This document shows, one piece after another, positions 16,684 through 25,000 of a stretch of 64,000 bases of DNA. The notes beneath the pieces are model-generated. The model did no database searches and was not told the DNA's origin. It saw nothing but the letters and a program-made list of their open reading frames with translations. A program made the position numbers and the translations under genes. Source of the stretch: JBJKSO01 sp046703825 (GTDB taxonomy: Bacteria > Chloroflexota > Dormibacteria > Aeolococcales > Bog-877); assembly GCA_046703825.1 (NCBI GenBank), contig JBJKSO010000087.1:71514-135513 (forward strand). Direction: 5' to 3'. Every line of letters begins with the position of its first letter. The stretch's first letter is position 1.

Positions 16684-17689
16684 CCAGGTAGGACATCTCC
16701 ACCTTGCGGCCCGAGGCCGCACCCTGCTGGGAGCGCAGCTCTGAGTAGCGGTCGTCCCGAGCGGCCCAGATGGCACGGATCGCCTCGGTCAGCGCCCGTC
16801 CATTGCCTCCGCCGCGGAGTACCGACCTTAGGTCGTGGCCGCCAGTGGAGAAAAGGCAGGTGTGGAGCTGCCCTTCAGCGGTCAGCCGCAGCCGGGTGCA
16901 GCCTCCACAGAAGGGGCGGGAGACCGAGGCGATCACACCCAGCTCTCCACCACCATCGAGGTAGCGGTAGCGGTTGGCCACCTCGCCGGGATATCCAGGT
17001 GCCACCGCTTCCAGCGGCCACTCCTCGGCGATGAGCTGCACGACGGCGGCGGCGGGAAGCACCTCCTCCATCCGCCAACCGTGGGTCTCTCCCACGTCCA
17101 TGTACTCGATGAGCCGGAGAACATGACCCTCTTCGCGGGCGTAGCGCGCCAGATCGACTATGCCTTGGTCGTTGAGTCCCTTGCGGACCACGGCGTTGAG
17201 TTTGATTGGCCCGAGGCCAGCCTGCTTGGCTGCGGCTATCCCCTGGAGCACGGAGTCGATCGGCCAGCCGACTCCGTTCATCAACTTGAAGATCTCCGGA
17301 TCCAACGAATCGAGGCTCACCGAGATCCGTCCCAGCCCCGCCGCCGCCAGCTGAGCCGCGAACCGCGACAGCAGCGCGCCGTTGGTGGTCATGGCCAGGT
17401 CCTCGACGCCGCCCACGGCGGCCAAACCGGCTACCAGTGCAACCACGTCGCGCCGGAGCAGGGGCTCGCCACCCGTGAGACGGACTTTGCGCAGGCCCAG
17501 AGGAACCGCCGCGGCCACCACCTCGCAGATCTCCTCGAACGTCAGGATCTCCGACTTGGGGAGAAAGGCGTGGCCGGGCCCGAAGACCTCCAAAGGCATG
17601 CAGTAGCGGCAGCGGAAGTTGCAGCGGTCGGTGACCGACACGCGCAGATCGCGAAGCGGCCGACTCAGCCGGTCTCGAACTGCGACCAT
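16676..17689 (-). CDS. moaA: GTP 3',8-cyclase MoaA (molybdenum cofactor synthesis)
   Basis: This 337-residue radical SAM enzyme makes 3',8-cyclo-GTP from GTP, the first Moco step. The N-terminal [4Fe-4S] ligands are Cys23, Cys27 and Cys30 (CNFRCRYC). The second cluster is formed by CGGC and the later HTC motif, and the C-terminal Gly-Gly needed for activity is present (SYLGG). Length is normal. moaC and other Moco genes are not in the window. It is 43 nt downstream of hpnH and overlaps the lipoprotein gene, so it is expressed in the hpnH run. A molybdopterin oxidoreductase is encoded at 32771-35647. Confidence 0.95.
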   Translation of the reverse strand: MVAVRDRLSRPLRDLRVSVTDRCNFRCRYCMPLEVFGPGHAFLPKSEILTFEEICEVVAAAVPLGLRKVRLTGGEPLLRRDVVALVAGLAAVGGVEDLAMTTNGALLSRFAAQLAAAGLGRISVSLDSLDPEIFKLMNGVGWPIDSVLQGIAAAKQAGLGPIKLNAVVRKGLNDQGIVDLARYAREEGHVLRLIEYMDVGETHGWRMEEVLPAAAVVQLIAEEWPLEAVAPGYPGEVANRYRYLDGGGELGVIASVSRPFCGGCTRLRLTAEGQLHTCLFSTGGHDLRSVLRGGGNGRALTEAIRAIWAARDDRYSELRSQQGAASGRKVEMSYLGG

Positions 17690-17732
17690 CCGCCCATCCT
17701 AGCGCCAGCCGAAGTCAGCCCCACCCCGGGAC

Positions 17733-18737
17733 TCAGTGGGCCAGCGCCGCCCGCACAGACTCCTTCATCGATCCCATGGTGGACATGACCGCCGTCGGCT
17801 CGTAGCCGCAGTGCGCCATGCAGTTCTCGCACTTGGGGTTGCGTCCCCGCCCGTAGCTGTCCCAGTCAGTCGTGTCCAGCAGCTCCTTGTACGACCCGAC
17901 GTAGCCATCCGAAAGCAGGTAGCAAGGCCGCTGCCAGCCGAAGACCGAGTAGCAGGGAATCCCCCAGGCGGTGCAGGCGAAGTCGACCTTGCCCTCGAGG
18001 AAATCGAGGAACAAAGGCGAGTGGTTGAGGCGCCACTTCTCGCGCCGTCCATCGCTGAAGGCGTCGCGGAAGATCTGGCGGGTGCGCTCCACCCCCATGA
18101 AGTGTTCCTGGTCAGGGGCCTTCTCGTAGGCGTAGGCAGGCGAGATCTGCATGTTGTCAACTTGCAAGTCGTCGTTGAGATAGTCGAGCACGTCCCGAAC
18201 CGACTTGGCATCGTCTTGGGTGAAGAAGGTGGTGTTGGTGGTGACCCGGAAGCCGCGCCGCTTCGCCTCCCTGATGGCAGCAACCGCCTTGTCGAAGACC
18301 CCCTGCCGGCAGACCGACTCATCGTGACGCTCCCGCAGCCCATCCACATGCACGGACCAGGCGAAGTAGGGATGCGGCTTGAAGAGGTCGAGCTTGCGCT
18401 CCATGAGGATCGCGTTGGTGCAGAGGTAGACGAACTTCTTGCGGTCCAGCAGCGCCTGGACAATCTGATCGATCTCCTTGTGCACCAGCGGTTCGCCGCC
18501 AGCAATGGAGACCACGGGCGCACCGCACTCTTCGATGGCATCGATGCACTGCTGCACCGAGAGGCGCCGGCGCAGGATGTCATCGGGGTGCTGGATCTTG
18601 CCGCAGCCGGCGCACTCCAAGTTGCACTGGTAGAGGGGCTCCAACTGCAGCACCAGGGGAAACTTCTTGACGCCCCTGAGGCGCTGGGACATCAGGTAGG
18701 TGCCCACCTTGATCTTCTGACGCATCGGAATGGACAT
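17733..18737 (-). CDS. hpnH: Adenosyl-hopene transferase HpnH (radical SAM)
   Basis: It joins the 5'-deoxyadenosyl group of SAM to diploptene (hopene), giving adenosylhopane, the precursor of side-chain-extended hopanoids. The 334-residue protein starts at ATG 18737 (MSIPMRQKIKVG, the usual HpnH N-terminus), with AGGAGG just upstream; a longer in-frame reading lacks support. The radical SAM cluster ligands are Cys38, Cys42 and Cys45 (CNLECAGC). A C-terminal CENCMAHCGYEP block matches the family. Squalene-hopene cyclase and other hpn genes are not in the window. It is transcribed from the 18784-18814 promoter, divergent from a MerR regulator. Confidence 0.95.
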   Translation of the reverse strand: MSIPMRQKIKVGTYLMSQRLRGVKKFPLVLQLEPLYQCNLECAGCGKIQHPDDILRRRLSVQQCIDAIEECGAPVVSIAGGEPLVHKEIDQIVQALLDRKKFVYLCTNAILMERKLDLFKPHPYFAWSVHVDGLRERHDESVCRQGVFDKAVAAIREAKRRGFRVTTNTTFFTQDDAKSVRDVLDYLNDDLQVDNMQISPAYAYEKAPDQEHFMGVERTRQIFRDAFSDGRREKWRLNHSPLFLDFLEGKVDFACTAWGIPCYSVFGWQRPCYLLSDGYVGSYKELLDTTDWDSYGRGRNPKCENCMAHCGYEPTAVMSTMGSMKESVRAALAH

Positions 18738-18783
18738 CCGCTCCTCCTGCTCGAGGTGGCTGGCGGCGGCTAACTCGTTTAGG

Positions 18784-18814
18784 ACTCTAAACCTTGTAAC
18801 TATCCTAAGGTCAA
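18784..18814 (-). promoter_or_regulatory. MerR-type promoter/operator of hpnH (19-bp spacer with dyad)
   Basis: On the minus strand a -35 TTGACC (18814-18809) and a -10 TAGAGT (18789-18784) are separated by 19 bp instead of 17. The spacer carries a dyad with arms ACCTT (18791-18795) and AAGGT (18807-18811), the typical MerR-family operator geometry (compare CueR/ZntR promoters). A longer TTAGGA/TCCTAA inverted repeat (18779-18784 and 18803-18808) overlaps it. The MerR-family gene starts 5 bp away on the other strand, so its own start is nearly leaderless and likely autoregulated. Confidence 0.7.
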
Positions 18815-18815
18815 C

Positions 18816-19775
18816 ATGCAAGTGCCCAGTCCGGAGGCGACTGACGACCCAGGTCTCCTCAAGATCGGTGAGGCGGCGGCGCTCACCGGCGTGAGTGCCG
18901 GACGCATCCGCCACTACCAGCGCTTGGGACTGGTGCGGCCCAGTAGAGGCCTCACCGGCTACCGTCTCTTCACCGCCAGTGACCTCCTGCGGTTGCTCCA
19001 GATCGACTTGCTGCGCGGCGTCGGCTTGGGCCTCCCCCAGATCTCGCTCTCACTGCCGGGGCACGGCGACACCGCCTCCCTGCACGAGGCCTTGCTCCGG
19101 CACCGCGGCGCCCTGGACGGTGAGCGCCAGCGCCTGGAGACCCTGATCGCCGCAGTGGACCGGGCCCTGGCCGCCCCGGCCGCAGACCCAGCCGCGGTAG
19201 CGGCCATCCTCTCCTCCGCCCACTCCCGGCCCCGCCAGAGCCTGGGCGTATTCGGCCGTCTCACCAAACCACTTTCGGAGACCGCCTGGACCGCCTACCA
19301 AGGGGCGCTGAGCTGGGGGGCCGATCTGCCCGTGCCCCCCATCTTTGGCCGGATGCTACTGCCAGCTCAGGTCACCGACCTTCTCGAGCAGCTCGCCGCC
19401 GCCGAAGGCTTCGACCAGCTCTTCCGTCGCCTTGCCGAGCTGGCCCGCGACATCGTTGTGCGCAGCGAGCTCCTTTCCGACCAGCCTGGGGCTGCTCGCG
19501 AGCTGGGGCGGGGCTGGATGGATCAGCTCGAGCGCCGTCCGCTGCCCGCCGACGTGCGCCAGGCGCTGGCCCGCAACATCCCGCGCATCCGCAACCTGCG
19601 CGTCCTCAACCAGGGATTCCGGCTGTGGGCCGCAACCCTGTCTCCGTTCGCCGCGGCGGTGCTGGAGGAGATTGACGCAGAGAGCCGCCGCCGTGGCCTG
19701 CTGGTGCTCGCCGTCCTGCCCAGCCAGCGACGCCCGACCCGGTCAGCGCGGCAACGAGCGCTGGCGCGCCGCTAA
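18816..19775 (+). CDS. MerR family transcriptional regulator with long C-terminal domain
   Basis: This 319-residue protein has an N-terminal MerR winged helix, seen in LKIGEAAALTGVSAGRIRHY and GLTGYRLFTASDLLRLL. A coiled-coil dimerisation helix runs to about residue 120. The C-terminal about 190 residues are helical, without Cys clusters or a recognised ligand domain, so it is not a metal-sensor MerR. It is divergent from hpnH, and the space between the two genes holds an ideal MerR-type promoter (18784-18814). I infer that it controls the hpnH-moaA-lipoprotein-ndh run. ATG 18816 lacks a clear ribosome-binding site. Confidence 0.88.
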   Translation: MQVPSPEATDDPGLLKIGEAAALTGVSAGRIRHYQRLGLVRPSRGLTGYRLFTASDLLRLLQIDLLRGVGLGLPQISLSLPGHGDTASLHEALLRHRGALDGERQRLETLIAAVDRALAAPAADPAAVAAILSSAHSRPRQSLGVFGRLTKPLSETAWTAYQGALSWGADLPVPPIFGRMLLPAQVTDLLEQLAAAEGFDQLFRRLAELARDIVVRSELLSDQPGAARELGRGWMDQLERRPLPADVRQALARNIPRIRNLRVLNQGFRLWAATLSPFAAAVLEEIDAESRRRGLLVLAVLPSQRRPTRSARQRALARR

Positions 19776-19884
19776 CTTGAACGGCTCACAAGATCTGTAG
19801 ACAGCTGGGAGCCTGAGCGGGGTTCCTGGGCAAGGAAAAGCGGCCCATCCTTTGGGTGTTCAAAGCTCAAGGGAGGGGGCCGCC

Positions 19885-20118
19885 GTGACCAATGATGACC
19901 TGATCTTCCGTGACCGTGTGCGCCTGTTCGCCCGGGCCAGGGAAGTTGGGGTGAGCCAGGCCTGCCGGGAGCGTGGCTTCCACCGCTCCTGGTACTACCG
20001 CTGGAAGCCCTTGGTGGAGCGGCACGGGCTGGAGATCCTGAGACCCCGCCTGGGCGGTGGGCGAGATCAGCCTGGAAGACCTGGTGCTCGCCCACATGCG
20101 CCGAGCCCAACCGGCTAG
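19885..20118 (+). pseudogene. IS481-type transposase remnant (N-terminal helix-turn-helix only)
   Basis: From GTG 19885 about 55 residues match the N-terminal HTH of IS481-like transposases (RLFARAREVGVSQACRERGF then HRSWYYRWKPL). The frame then loses similarity and ends at 20118. A +1-shifted continuation (ISLEDLVLAHMRRAQPA) runs a little further, and no DDE catalytic core follows. The element is therefore a truncated, frameshifted relic lying about 200 bp from tRNA-Gln. No terminal inverted repeats could be identified by eye. Confidence 0.7.
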
Positions 20119-20313
20119 AGGCGGCGCAACTCCGTTCCCCACAGGATCGCCTTCTGGTGGATTCGGCATCTGACCGGCTGAGCCGGCTGGATGGCGGTGG
20201 AACCCGGGCCGCGCCTCTGCCGGCGCCTGGCCGATCCAAGTCAGGCACTACTAGCCCCAAGGTCCGGGCCGCGCGGTTCCGTAAGGGGGCCACCGTCTTG
20301 AGACATCACAGAG

Positions 20314-20385
20314 CTGGGGCGGAAGGATTCGAACCTTCGAATGGGGGATCCAAAGTCCCCTGCCTTACCACTTGGCGACGCCCCA
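20314..20385 (-). tRNA. tRNA-Gln (anticodon TTG)
   Basis: The minus strand folds as a cloverleaf. The acceptor stem is TGGGGCG/CGCCCCA with discriminator G. The D-arm contains AAGTGGTAA, the anticodon stem-loop is GGGGA-CTTTGGA-TCCCC with anticodon TTG, and the T-arm is GAAGG-TTCGAAT-CCTTC. The 3' CCA is not encoded. Confidence 0.95.
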
Positions 20386-20438
20386 CCGACCGGAGACAGA
20401 TTAGCGGCGCCCCGCGCGGGAGCTGAAGCCTAGACGAA

Positions 20439-22418
20439 TCAGCTTTGGGCCGACTCGTTCCGGCTTAGGCGCACGAACGGCGTTAGCGCGGCCGGATCCT
20501 GCAACGCCTCGACGCTGATCACTGACTCCGGGGCGGCGCCGCTCAGGATCTTCTTGACCGGGACTTCAAGCTTCTTGCCGCTAAGCGTCTTGGGGATGCT
20601 GGCTAGCGCATAGATGAAGTCAGGCACGTGGCGCGGCGAGACCTGCTCTCGCAGGCGCTGCCGGATCGCCGCCTCCAGCCCCGCGCTCAATCCCATCCCG
20701 GGTTGCAGCACCAGGAACAGCCACAGTCGCGACTCCCCATCAGAACTCCCGACGTCCACCGCGAGCGCCTCGACCACCTCCTCCATCTCCTCGACCGCCC
20801 GGTAGATCTCACTGGTCCCGATGCGCACGCCGTGCCGGTTGATGGTGGAGTCGGACCGGCCATAGATGACGACACCGCCGTCGCTGCGCACCTTGATCCA
20901 GTCTCCGTGCCGCCACACGCCGGGAAAGGTCTCGAAGTAGCTGCTCCGGTAGCGGCGCCCGTCGGGATCTCCCCAGAAGCTCACCGGCATCGAGGGCATG
21001 GGCGCGGTCAAGACCAACTCCCCCACCTGGTCCCGTACCGGTTTGCCGGCCGCATCGAAAGCCTCGACCGCCACACCCAGCCCACGGCACTGAATCACTC
21101 CCGCCCGTACCGGCAGCCAGGGACACCCCAGCACAAACGCGGTGCAAACGTCGGTCCCACCGCTCACCGACGCCAGCCAAACGTCTTGCCGCACCGACCG
21201 GTAGACCCACGCGAAGCCTTCTGGGGACAGCGGTGAACCGGTGGAGCCGATGAAGCGGAGGGCCTGCAGGTCGAACTGTTCCGCGGGGCGGATTCCGGCC
21301 TTGGCGCAGCCGGCGAGGTGTCCGGCGCTGGTGCCGAAGTGGGTCACCCGCGCCTCGGCGGCCAACTGCCAGAGCCGGTCCGGACCGGGATGGACCGGGC
21401 TGCCGTCGTAGAGGATCACAGCCGCGCCGACCAATAGGCTGCCGAGCAGGTGGTTCCACATCATCCAGCCGGTGGTCGTGAACCAAAACGACCGGTCCCG
21501 GGGACCGAGATCACTGTGCAGCGCGAGCGCTTTGTACTGCTCCAGGAGCATTCCCCCGTGGCCGTGGACTATGGCCTTTGGCAGCCCGGTGGTCCCGGAG
21601 GAGTACAGGACCCAGAGCGGGTGGTCGAAGGCCACCGGCTCGAACGCGATCTCTGCGGCCGGCTGAGCCACTTCCTCCCAGGCGACCGTCGTCGGCGACT
21701 GTGCGTCCGCCGGCAGGCCTAGTACGGGTATAAGCACGCATACCTGCAGTGATGACATCCGTTCCGCAAGCCGTGCCACAGCTGGGCGCCGGTCGAAGAC
21801 CTTGCCTCCGTACACATAGCCATCCGCAGCGAATAGAACCTTTGGCTCAACCTGCTCCAGCCGGTCCAACACCGCCCGCTCGCCGAAGTCGGGTGAGCAG
21901 CTGGTCCACACAGCGCCGATGGAAGTGGTGGCCAGACAGGCGATGACCGCCTCGGGGACGTTGGGAAGGTAGGCGGCGACTCGATCTCCCTTGGAGACTC
22001 CCTGAGCTCGCAGCCACTTGGCCACCCCACCGACCAGTGCCCGCAGTTCGAGGCCGCTCAGCCGCTGCGGGGGACGGGCCTCGGAGAAGCCGAGCACCGC
22101 GAGCCGGTCTTCCCACCCGCGCAGTGCGTGCTCGGCGTAGTTGAGCCGTGAGCCGGCGAACCACTTAGTAGCCGGCATCGACCCGCCGTCGATGACCTGG
22201 GAATAAGGGCTGGCTGAGCTGATTTCGAAGTGATCCCAGACGGCCGCCCAGAACGCCTCGGGCTCGTCCACCGACCAGCGCCAGAGCCTCTCGTAGTCGG
22301 GCGGCTCACCACCCCAGCCGAGCGCCGACCCGGCGGCGAACCGGGTGAGGTGGCAGCCGGCGACCAGCTGCGCCGAGGGTGTCCAAAGCAGGGTCCCCTC
22401 TTCCGCCGGTCGGTCCAC
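20439..22418 (-). CDS. Acetoacetyl-CoA synthetase (acetoacetate-CoA ligase)
   Basis: This 659-residue ANL-superfamily enzyme activates acetoacetate with ATP and CoA. The AMP-binding motif is LYSSGTTGLPKAIVHG. Family-specific blocks include SCSPDFGERAVLDRLEQVEP and VLFAADGYVYGGKVFDRR, which separate acetoacetyl-CoA from acetyl-CoA synthetases. The C-terminal catalytic Lys lies in KTLSGKKLEVPVKK. The start is GTG 22418 with AAGGTGA upstream. A role in ketone-body or polyhydroxybutyrate-derived carbon use is usual. No other PHB genes are adjacent. The downstream neighbour on the same strand is tRNA-Gln. Confidence 0.92.
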   Translation of the reverse strand: MDRPAEEGTLLWTPSAQLVAGCHLTRFAAGSALGWGGEPPDYERLWRWSVDEPEAFWAAVWDHFEISSASPYSQVIDGGSMPATKWFAGSRLNYAEHALRGWEDRLAVLGFSEARPPQRLSGLELRALVGGVAKWLRAQGVSKGDRVAAYLPNVPEAVIACLATTSIGAVWTSCSPDFGERAVLDRLEQVEPKVLFAADGYVYGGKVFDRRPAVARLAERMSSLQVCVLIPVLGLPADAQSPTTVAWEEVAQPAAEIAFEPVAFDHPLWVLYSSGTTGLPKAIVHGHGGMLLEQYKALALHSDLGPRDRSFWFTTTGWMMWNHLLGSLLVGAAVILYDGSPVHPGPDRLWQLAAEARVTHFGTSAGHLAGCAKAGIRPAEQFDLQALRFIGSTGSPLSPEGFAWVYRSVRQDVWLASVSGGTDVCTAFVLGCPWLPVRAGVIQCRGLGVAVEAFDAAGKPVRDQVGELVLTAPMPSMPVSFWGDPDGRRYRSSYFETFPGVWRHGDWIKVRSDGGVVIYGRSDSTINRHGVRIGTSEIYRAVEEMEEVVEALAVDVGSSDGESRLWLFLVLQPGMGLSAGLEAAIRQRLREQVSPRHVPDFIYALASIPKTLSGKKLEVPVKKILSGAAPESVISVEALQDPAALTPFVRLSRNESAQS

Positions 22419-22461
22419 TAGGGGGTCACCTTACTCCATGACGCGTGCGCGTCGGGGTCGA

Positions 22462-22911
22462 TCAGGCAGCGCGGTGGCTGGCGCTCAGGAGTGCATCGAT
22501 CGCGGCCGCAAGCCGCCGCCGCTGGTCCAACCCCAGGCTCTCGGCCATACCCTCGAAGCCGGACCGGTAGGCATCCCGCAGCTGTCGTAGCCTGCGGGCG
22601 CCGCACACAGTCAGCATGATCAATTCGGGAGAGCGACCTTCCAGCAGCCCAAGCTCGCCGCGGCTGGCCAACTCCTCAACTGTGGCCTGGGCGAGCGGGG
22701 GTTCGACGCCCATCGTCAGCGCCAGGTCGGCCAACCTCTGGCGGCGGCTGCCGACGAGTGACAGCACCTCGAACTCACCGTAGAGCTCACTGTCGAGCAC
22801 CTGCCGCTGCACCGGCGGTGCGCAGCGGACGACGGCGGAGCGCCACTTCAGAACCGCTTCGGTGCAACGCTCCACGAGATCAGAGTTCGGCATCCGGTGT
22901 TCTCTGGCCAT
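22462..22911 (-). CDS. MarR-like winged-helix regulator
   Basis: The protein has about 149 residues from ATG 22911; an ATG at 22893 is also possible, and a longer reading from 22965 would start inside the palindrome. The sequence GEFEVLSLVGSRRQRLADLA followed by PPLAQATVEELASRGELGL is a divergent MarR winged helix, with basic helices at the C-terminus. It lies downstream of a canonical MarR gene (23045-23545), and a 7-bp-arm palindrome (22965-22987) sits just upstream. The weak wing motif leaves some doubt about DNA binding. Confidence 0.65.
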   Translation of the reverse strand: MAREHRMPNSDLVERCTEAVLKWRSAVVRCAPPVQRQVLDSELYGEFEVLSLVGSRRQRLADLALTMGVEPPLAQATVEELASRGELGLLEGRSPELIMLTVCGARRLRQLRDAYRSGFEGMAESLGLDQRRRLAAAIDALLSASHRAA

Positions 22912-22964
22912 CGGGCACTCACTCGAGGTTGCCGGCTTGACCTGAATAGCGCACCGGGGGGCCA

Positions 22965-22987
22965 TTTGGTTTCAGGATGGAACCAAA
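22965..22987. promoter_or_regulatory. Palindromic operator candidate between two MarR-type genes
   Basis: TTTGGTT (22965-22971) and AACCAAA (22981-22987) form a perfect 7-bp inverted repeat with a 9-bp spacer. Size and position fit a MarR-family operator controlling the gene starting near 22911. Its TTGGT-N11-ACCAA core resembles the TTGGT-N12-ACCAA dyad at 10993-11014 in front of the exporter-MarR operon. Confidence 0.55.
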
Positions 22988-23044
22988 ATGCTGACCTCCT
23001 CAGATCAGCGGCCGCTATGCATCGCCCCGGCCGGGTCGCCAGCC

Positions 23045-23545
23045 CTACTGCAGGCGCTCTGAGAGCGCTGCGACCAGCTCCTCCATCACCGCCACCACCG
23101 ACTGCATCTGTTCGCGGCTGACGCCTTCCAAGCTCTCCAGCACCCGCTCTCTTTGGAACTCCCGGTAGCGCTCAACCGTCTCGATCCCGGCCGAAGTCGG
23201 CTCAAGGAGCACCTCCCGCCGGTTAGTGGGGTTGGGCTGGCGCTCCACCAGGCCTTGCTGAACCATCCGCTCGCCCAGGGCGGTGGCGGCGGCCCGGGTG
23301 ACCCCGAGCTGGTCGGCCAGATCGCTCATCCGCCTGCCCCCAGTGAGCAGGCACTCCAGGGCGTCGATCTGGTGGGGGGTCACCGTCCCCGGCCCACCCG
23401 GAGCGAGCGCGCCCACCCCCGGTGCCAGCGCCCGCGCCAGCAGGCCGCGAACCATGAAGAGGCGCTCGGCCAGCTCGGCGGCCGCAGCGTCGGCGACTGA
23501 CTTCGCCGAACCGGGCACCTCGTCCTCGGTCAATTGCTCCGTCAT
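23045..23545 (-). CDS. MarR family transcriptional regulator
   Basis: About 166 residues from ATG 23545, which has GGAG seven bases upstream; an in-frame GTG at 23557 has no such site. The winged helix is clear: RRMSDLADQLGVTRAAATAL as the helix-turn-helix and GLVERQPNPTNRREVLLEPT as the wing, with a long C-terminal dimerisation helix. The downstream neighbour is a second, divergent MarR-like gene. Target genes are not evident; autoregulation and control of the second regulator through 22965-22987 are plausible. Confidence 0.88.
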   Translation of the reverse strand: MTEQLTEDEVPGSAKSVADAAAAELAERLFMVRGLLARALAPGVGALAPGGPGTVTPHQIDALECLLTGGRRMSDLADQLGVTRAAATALGERMVQQGLVERQPNPTNRREVLLEPTSAGIETVERYREFQRERVLESLEGVSREQMQSVVAVMEELVAALSERLQ

Positions 23546-23715
23546 CCCAGGCTCCACCTGCCCTTACCCAAAGCTGCCCACGGTGTGGCTGCGGAACCGC
23601 CATGCGACTGCCACGCTGTCGCTGCCTCTCCAGCTCCAGTTTGCCACGTCGGGCACCTGGCCCTACCGGCCGCCGCGAGCGGGGAGTCCAGAAGGCTAGA
23701 TCGGAGCGGTGCCAC

Positions 23716-23907
23716 CTACCAAAGCGATCCCCCGCCCAGCAGGATGTAGAGGATGGGGCCGATGCCCCACACCACGCTGATCAGTCCCCAGAGCACTTTG
23801 GCAACAATGCCCAGATCCCGCCGGGTGGCCAAGTTGATGATCACCAGGATGAACGCCACCGGGTGGAGAAAGATCGCGACCAGGCACTCGAGCAGGAACT
23901 TGAGCAT
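23716..23907 (-). CDS. Small membrane protein (63 aa), PLDc_N-like
   Basis: ATG 23907 follows AGGGTGAT. The 63 residues contain two hydrophobic helices separated by a short basic loop (ATRRD), ending in WGIGPILYILLGG, which resembles the short PLDc_N-type membrane segment found in many Actinomycetota and Chloroflexota. It has no catalytic motif. It stands alone, with about 170-190 bp of apparently non-coding DNA on each side. Confidence 0.65.
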   Translation of the reverse strand: MLKFLLECLVAIFLHPVAFILVIINLATRRDLGIVAKVLWGLISVVWGIGPILYILLGGGSLW

Positions 23908-24098
23908 CCAATCACCCTATTCCGGCCCCGCCCTGGCTGCACAGGCAAACTGAGCCCACCTTCGCCGGTCCGCCCGGTGGGCCTTAAGCGCGGGTCGAGC
24001 GATATAGCGCTCGCAGCGCTGGTCCCGGCGAGCGGCGGCTGCGCCTGCTCGCCCATGCCGGGCGGGAGAGCGGCACCGGCGCCTGCCTTGGCGCATGG

Positions 24099-24905
24099 TC
24101 ACGGCGCGTGGCCTTCACCCCGCAGTTGCTCGGCCATCATGCCGATGTGGCGCTCCGGATCCATCTTCTCCTTCCAGCCCACGCGCACCAGCCAGCGATT
24201 CACAGGCCAGGCCGTGAAGAACCCGACCGCCATCCCCACCTGCATCATCCACCAATGCACCGATGACCCGATCGGCGGCGCCGACGACCAGAGCAGCAGG
24301 TGGCTGATCGCCATCCAACCGAAGAGACCCAACTGGAAGCTCAGGATCGAGAGCGTATCCGCGCGCATCGCCAACCACGCACCCTTGATCCCTGCGACCT
24401 CGGGGCGCATGGGCACAATCGTGAAGTATTGGAAGAGCACCCCGATCGCCCACGCCAGGGGGAAATCCCAGATGTACTCCGGCCCAAGCGTTCCGGTGGC
24501 ACCTAGCATCCACGTCCCGAGCCCCCAGACTATCCACTCGCCGGCGATGTCCCCGAGGGTGCAGCCCGCCCCGCAATGGGAGACGGCCTCGGCGACGTTC
24601 CAAGTCGTGAGCCGCCCTGCCGCATCCGACTCCGGCCGAGGCCCTGGGGGTTCGCCATCGTCCAGCCGGCTTGCCAGCCGGCGGGCCTTCGCCATCATCA
24701 CCTTGGTTGAGCCCCGGCGGCCCTTGGTGAAGTAGGCCCAGACCCAGACCGGACCCCAGTAGAGCGCGGTGATGGGGTGGACAAAGTTCATGATCGCCAT
24801 GCTCTGGCGATAGCCCCCCAGGAACTCGTCGGCCGCGATCACCAGCGCCGAGGCGAACGCCGTTCCGAGCGACACCCACCCAACCGTCTCAGCCCAGAAG
24901 GGCAC
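24099..24905 (-). CDS. DUF4396 family multi-pass membrane protein
   Basis: This is about 268 residues from GTG 24905, which has GAGGG eight bases upstream; an in-frame GTG at 24980 lacks a ribosome-binding site. Five or six hydrophobic segments are visible. The family motif VSHCGAGCTLGDIAGEW sits at the start of the domain; its His and two Cys look like a metal or heme/copper ligand set. The function of DUF4396 is not known. It is divergent from the transhydrogenase gene at 25001. Confidence 0.85.
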   Translation of the reverse strand: MPFWAETVGWVSLGTAFASALVIAADEFLGGYRQSMAIMNFVHPITALYWGPVWVWAYFTKGRRGSTKVMMAKARRLASRLDDGEPPGPRPESDAAGRLTTWNVAEAVSHCGAGCTLGDIAGEWIVWGLGTWMLGATGTLGPEYIWDFPLAWAIGVLFQYFTIVPMRPEVAGIKGAWLAMRADTLSILSFQLGLFGWMAISHLLLWSSAPPIGSSVHWWMMQVGMAVGFFTAWPVNRWLVRVGWKEKMDPERHIGMMAEQLRGEGHAP

Positions 24906-25000
24906 GGCAGCTACCCTCGTGCTAGCGTCGAGTTGGTCTGCGCATCTCCCCAACCCGAAGGTACTACCGGCGCTGGCCACTCGCGCGAGCGAGCGCGGCG

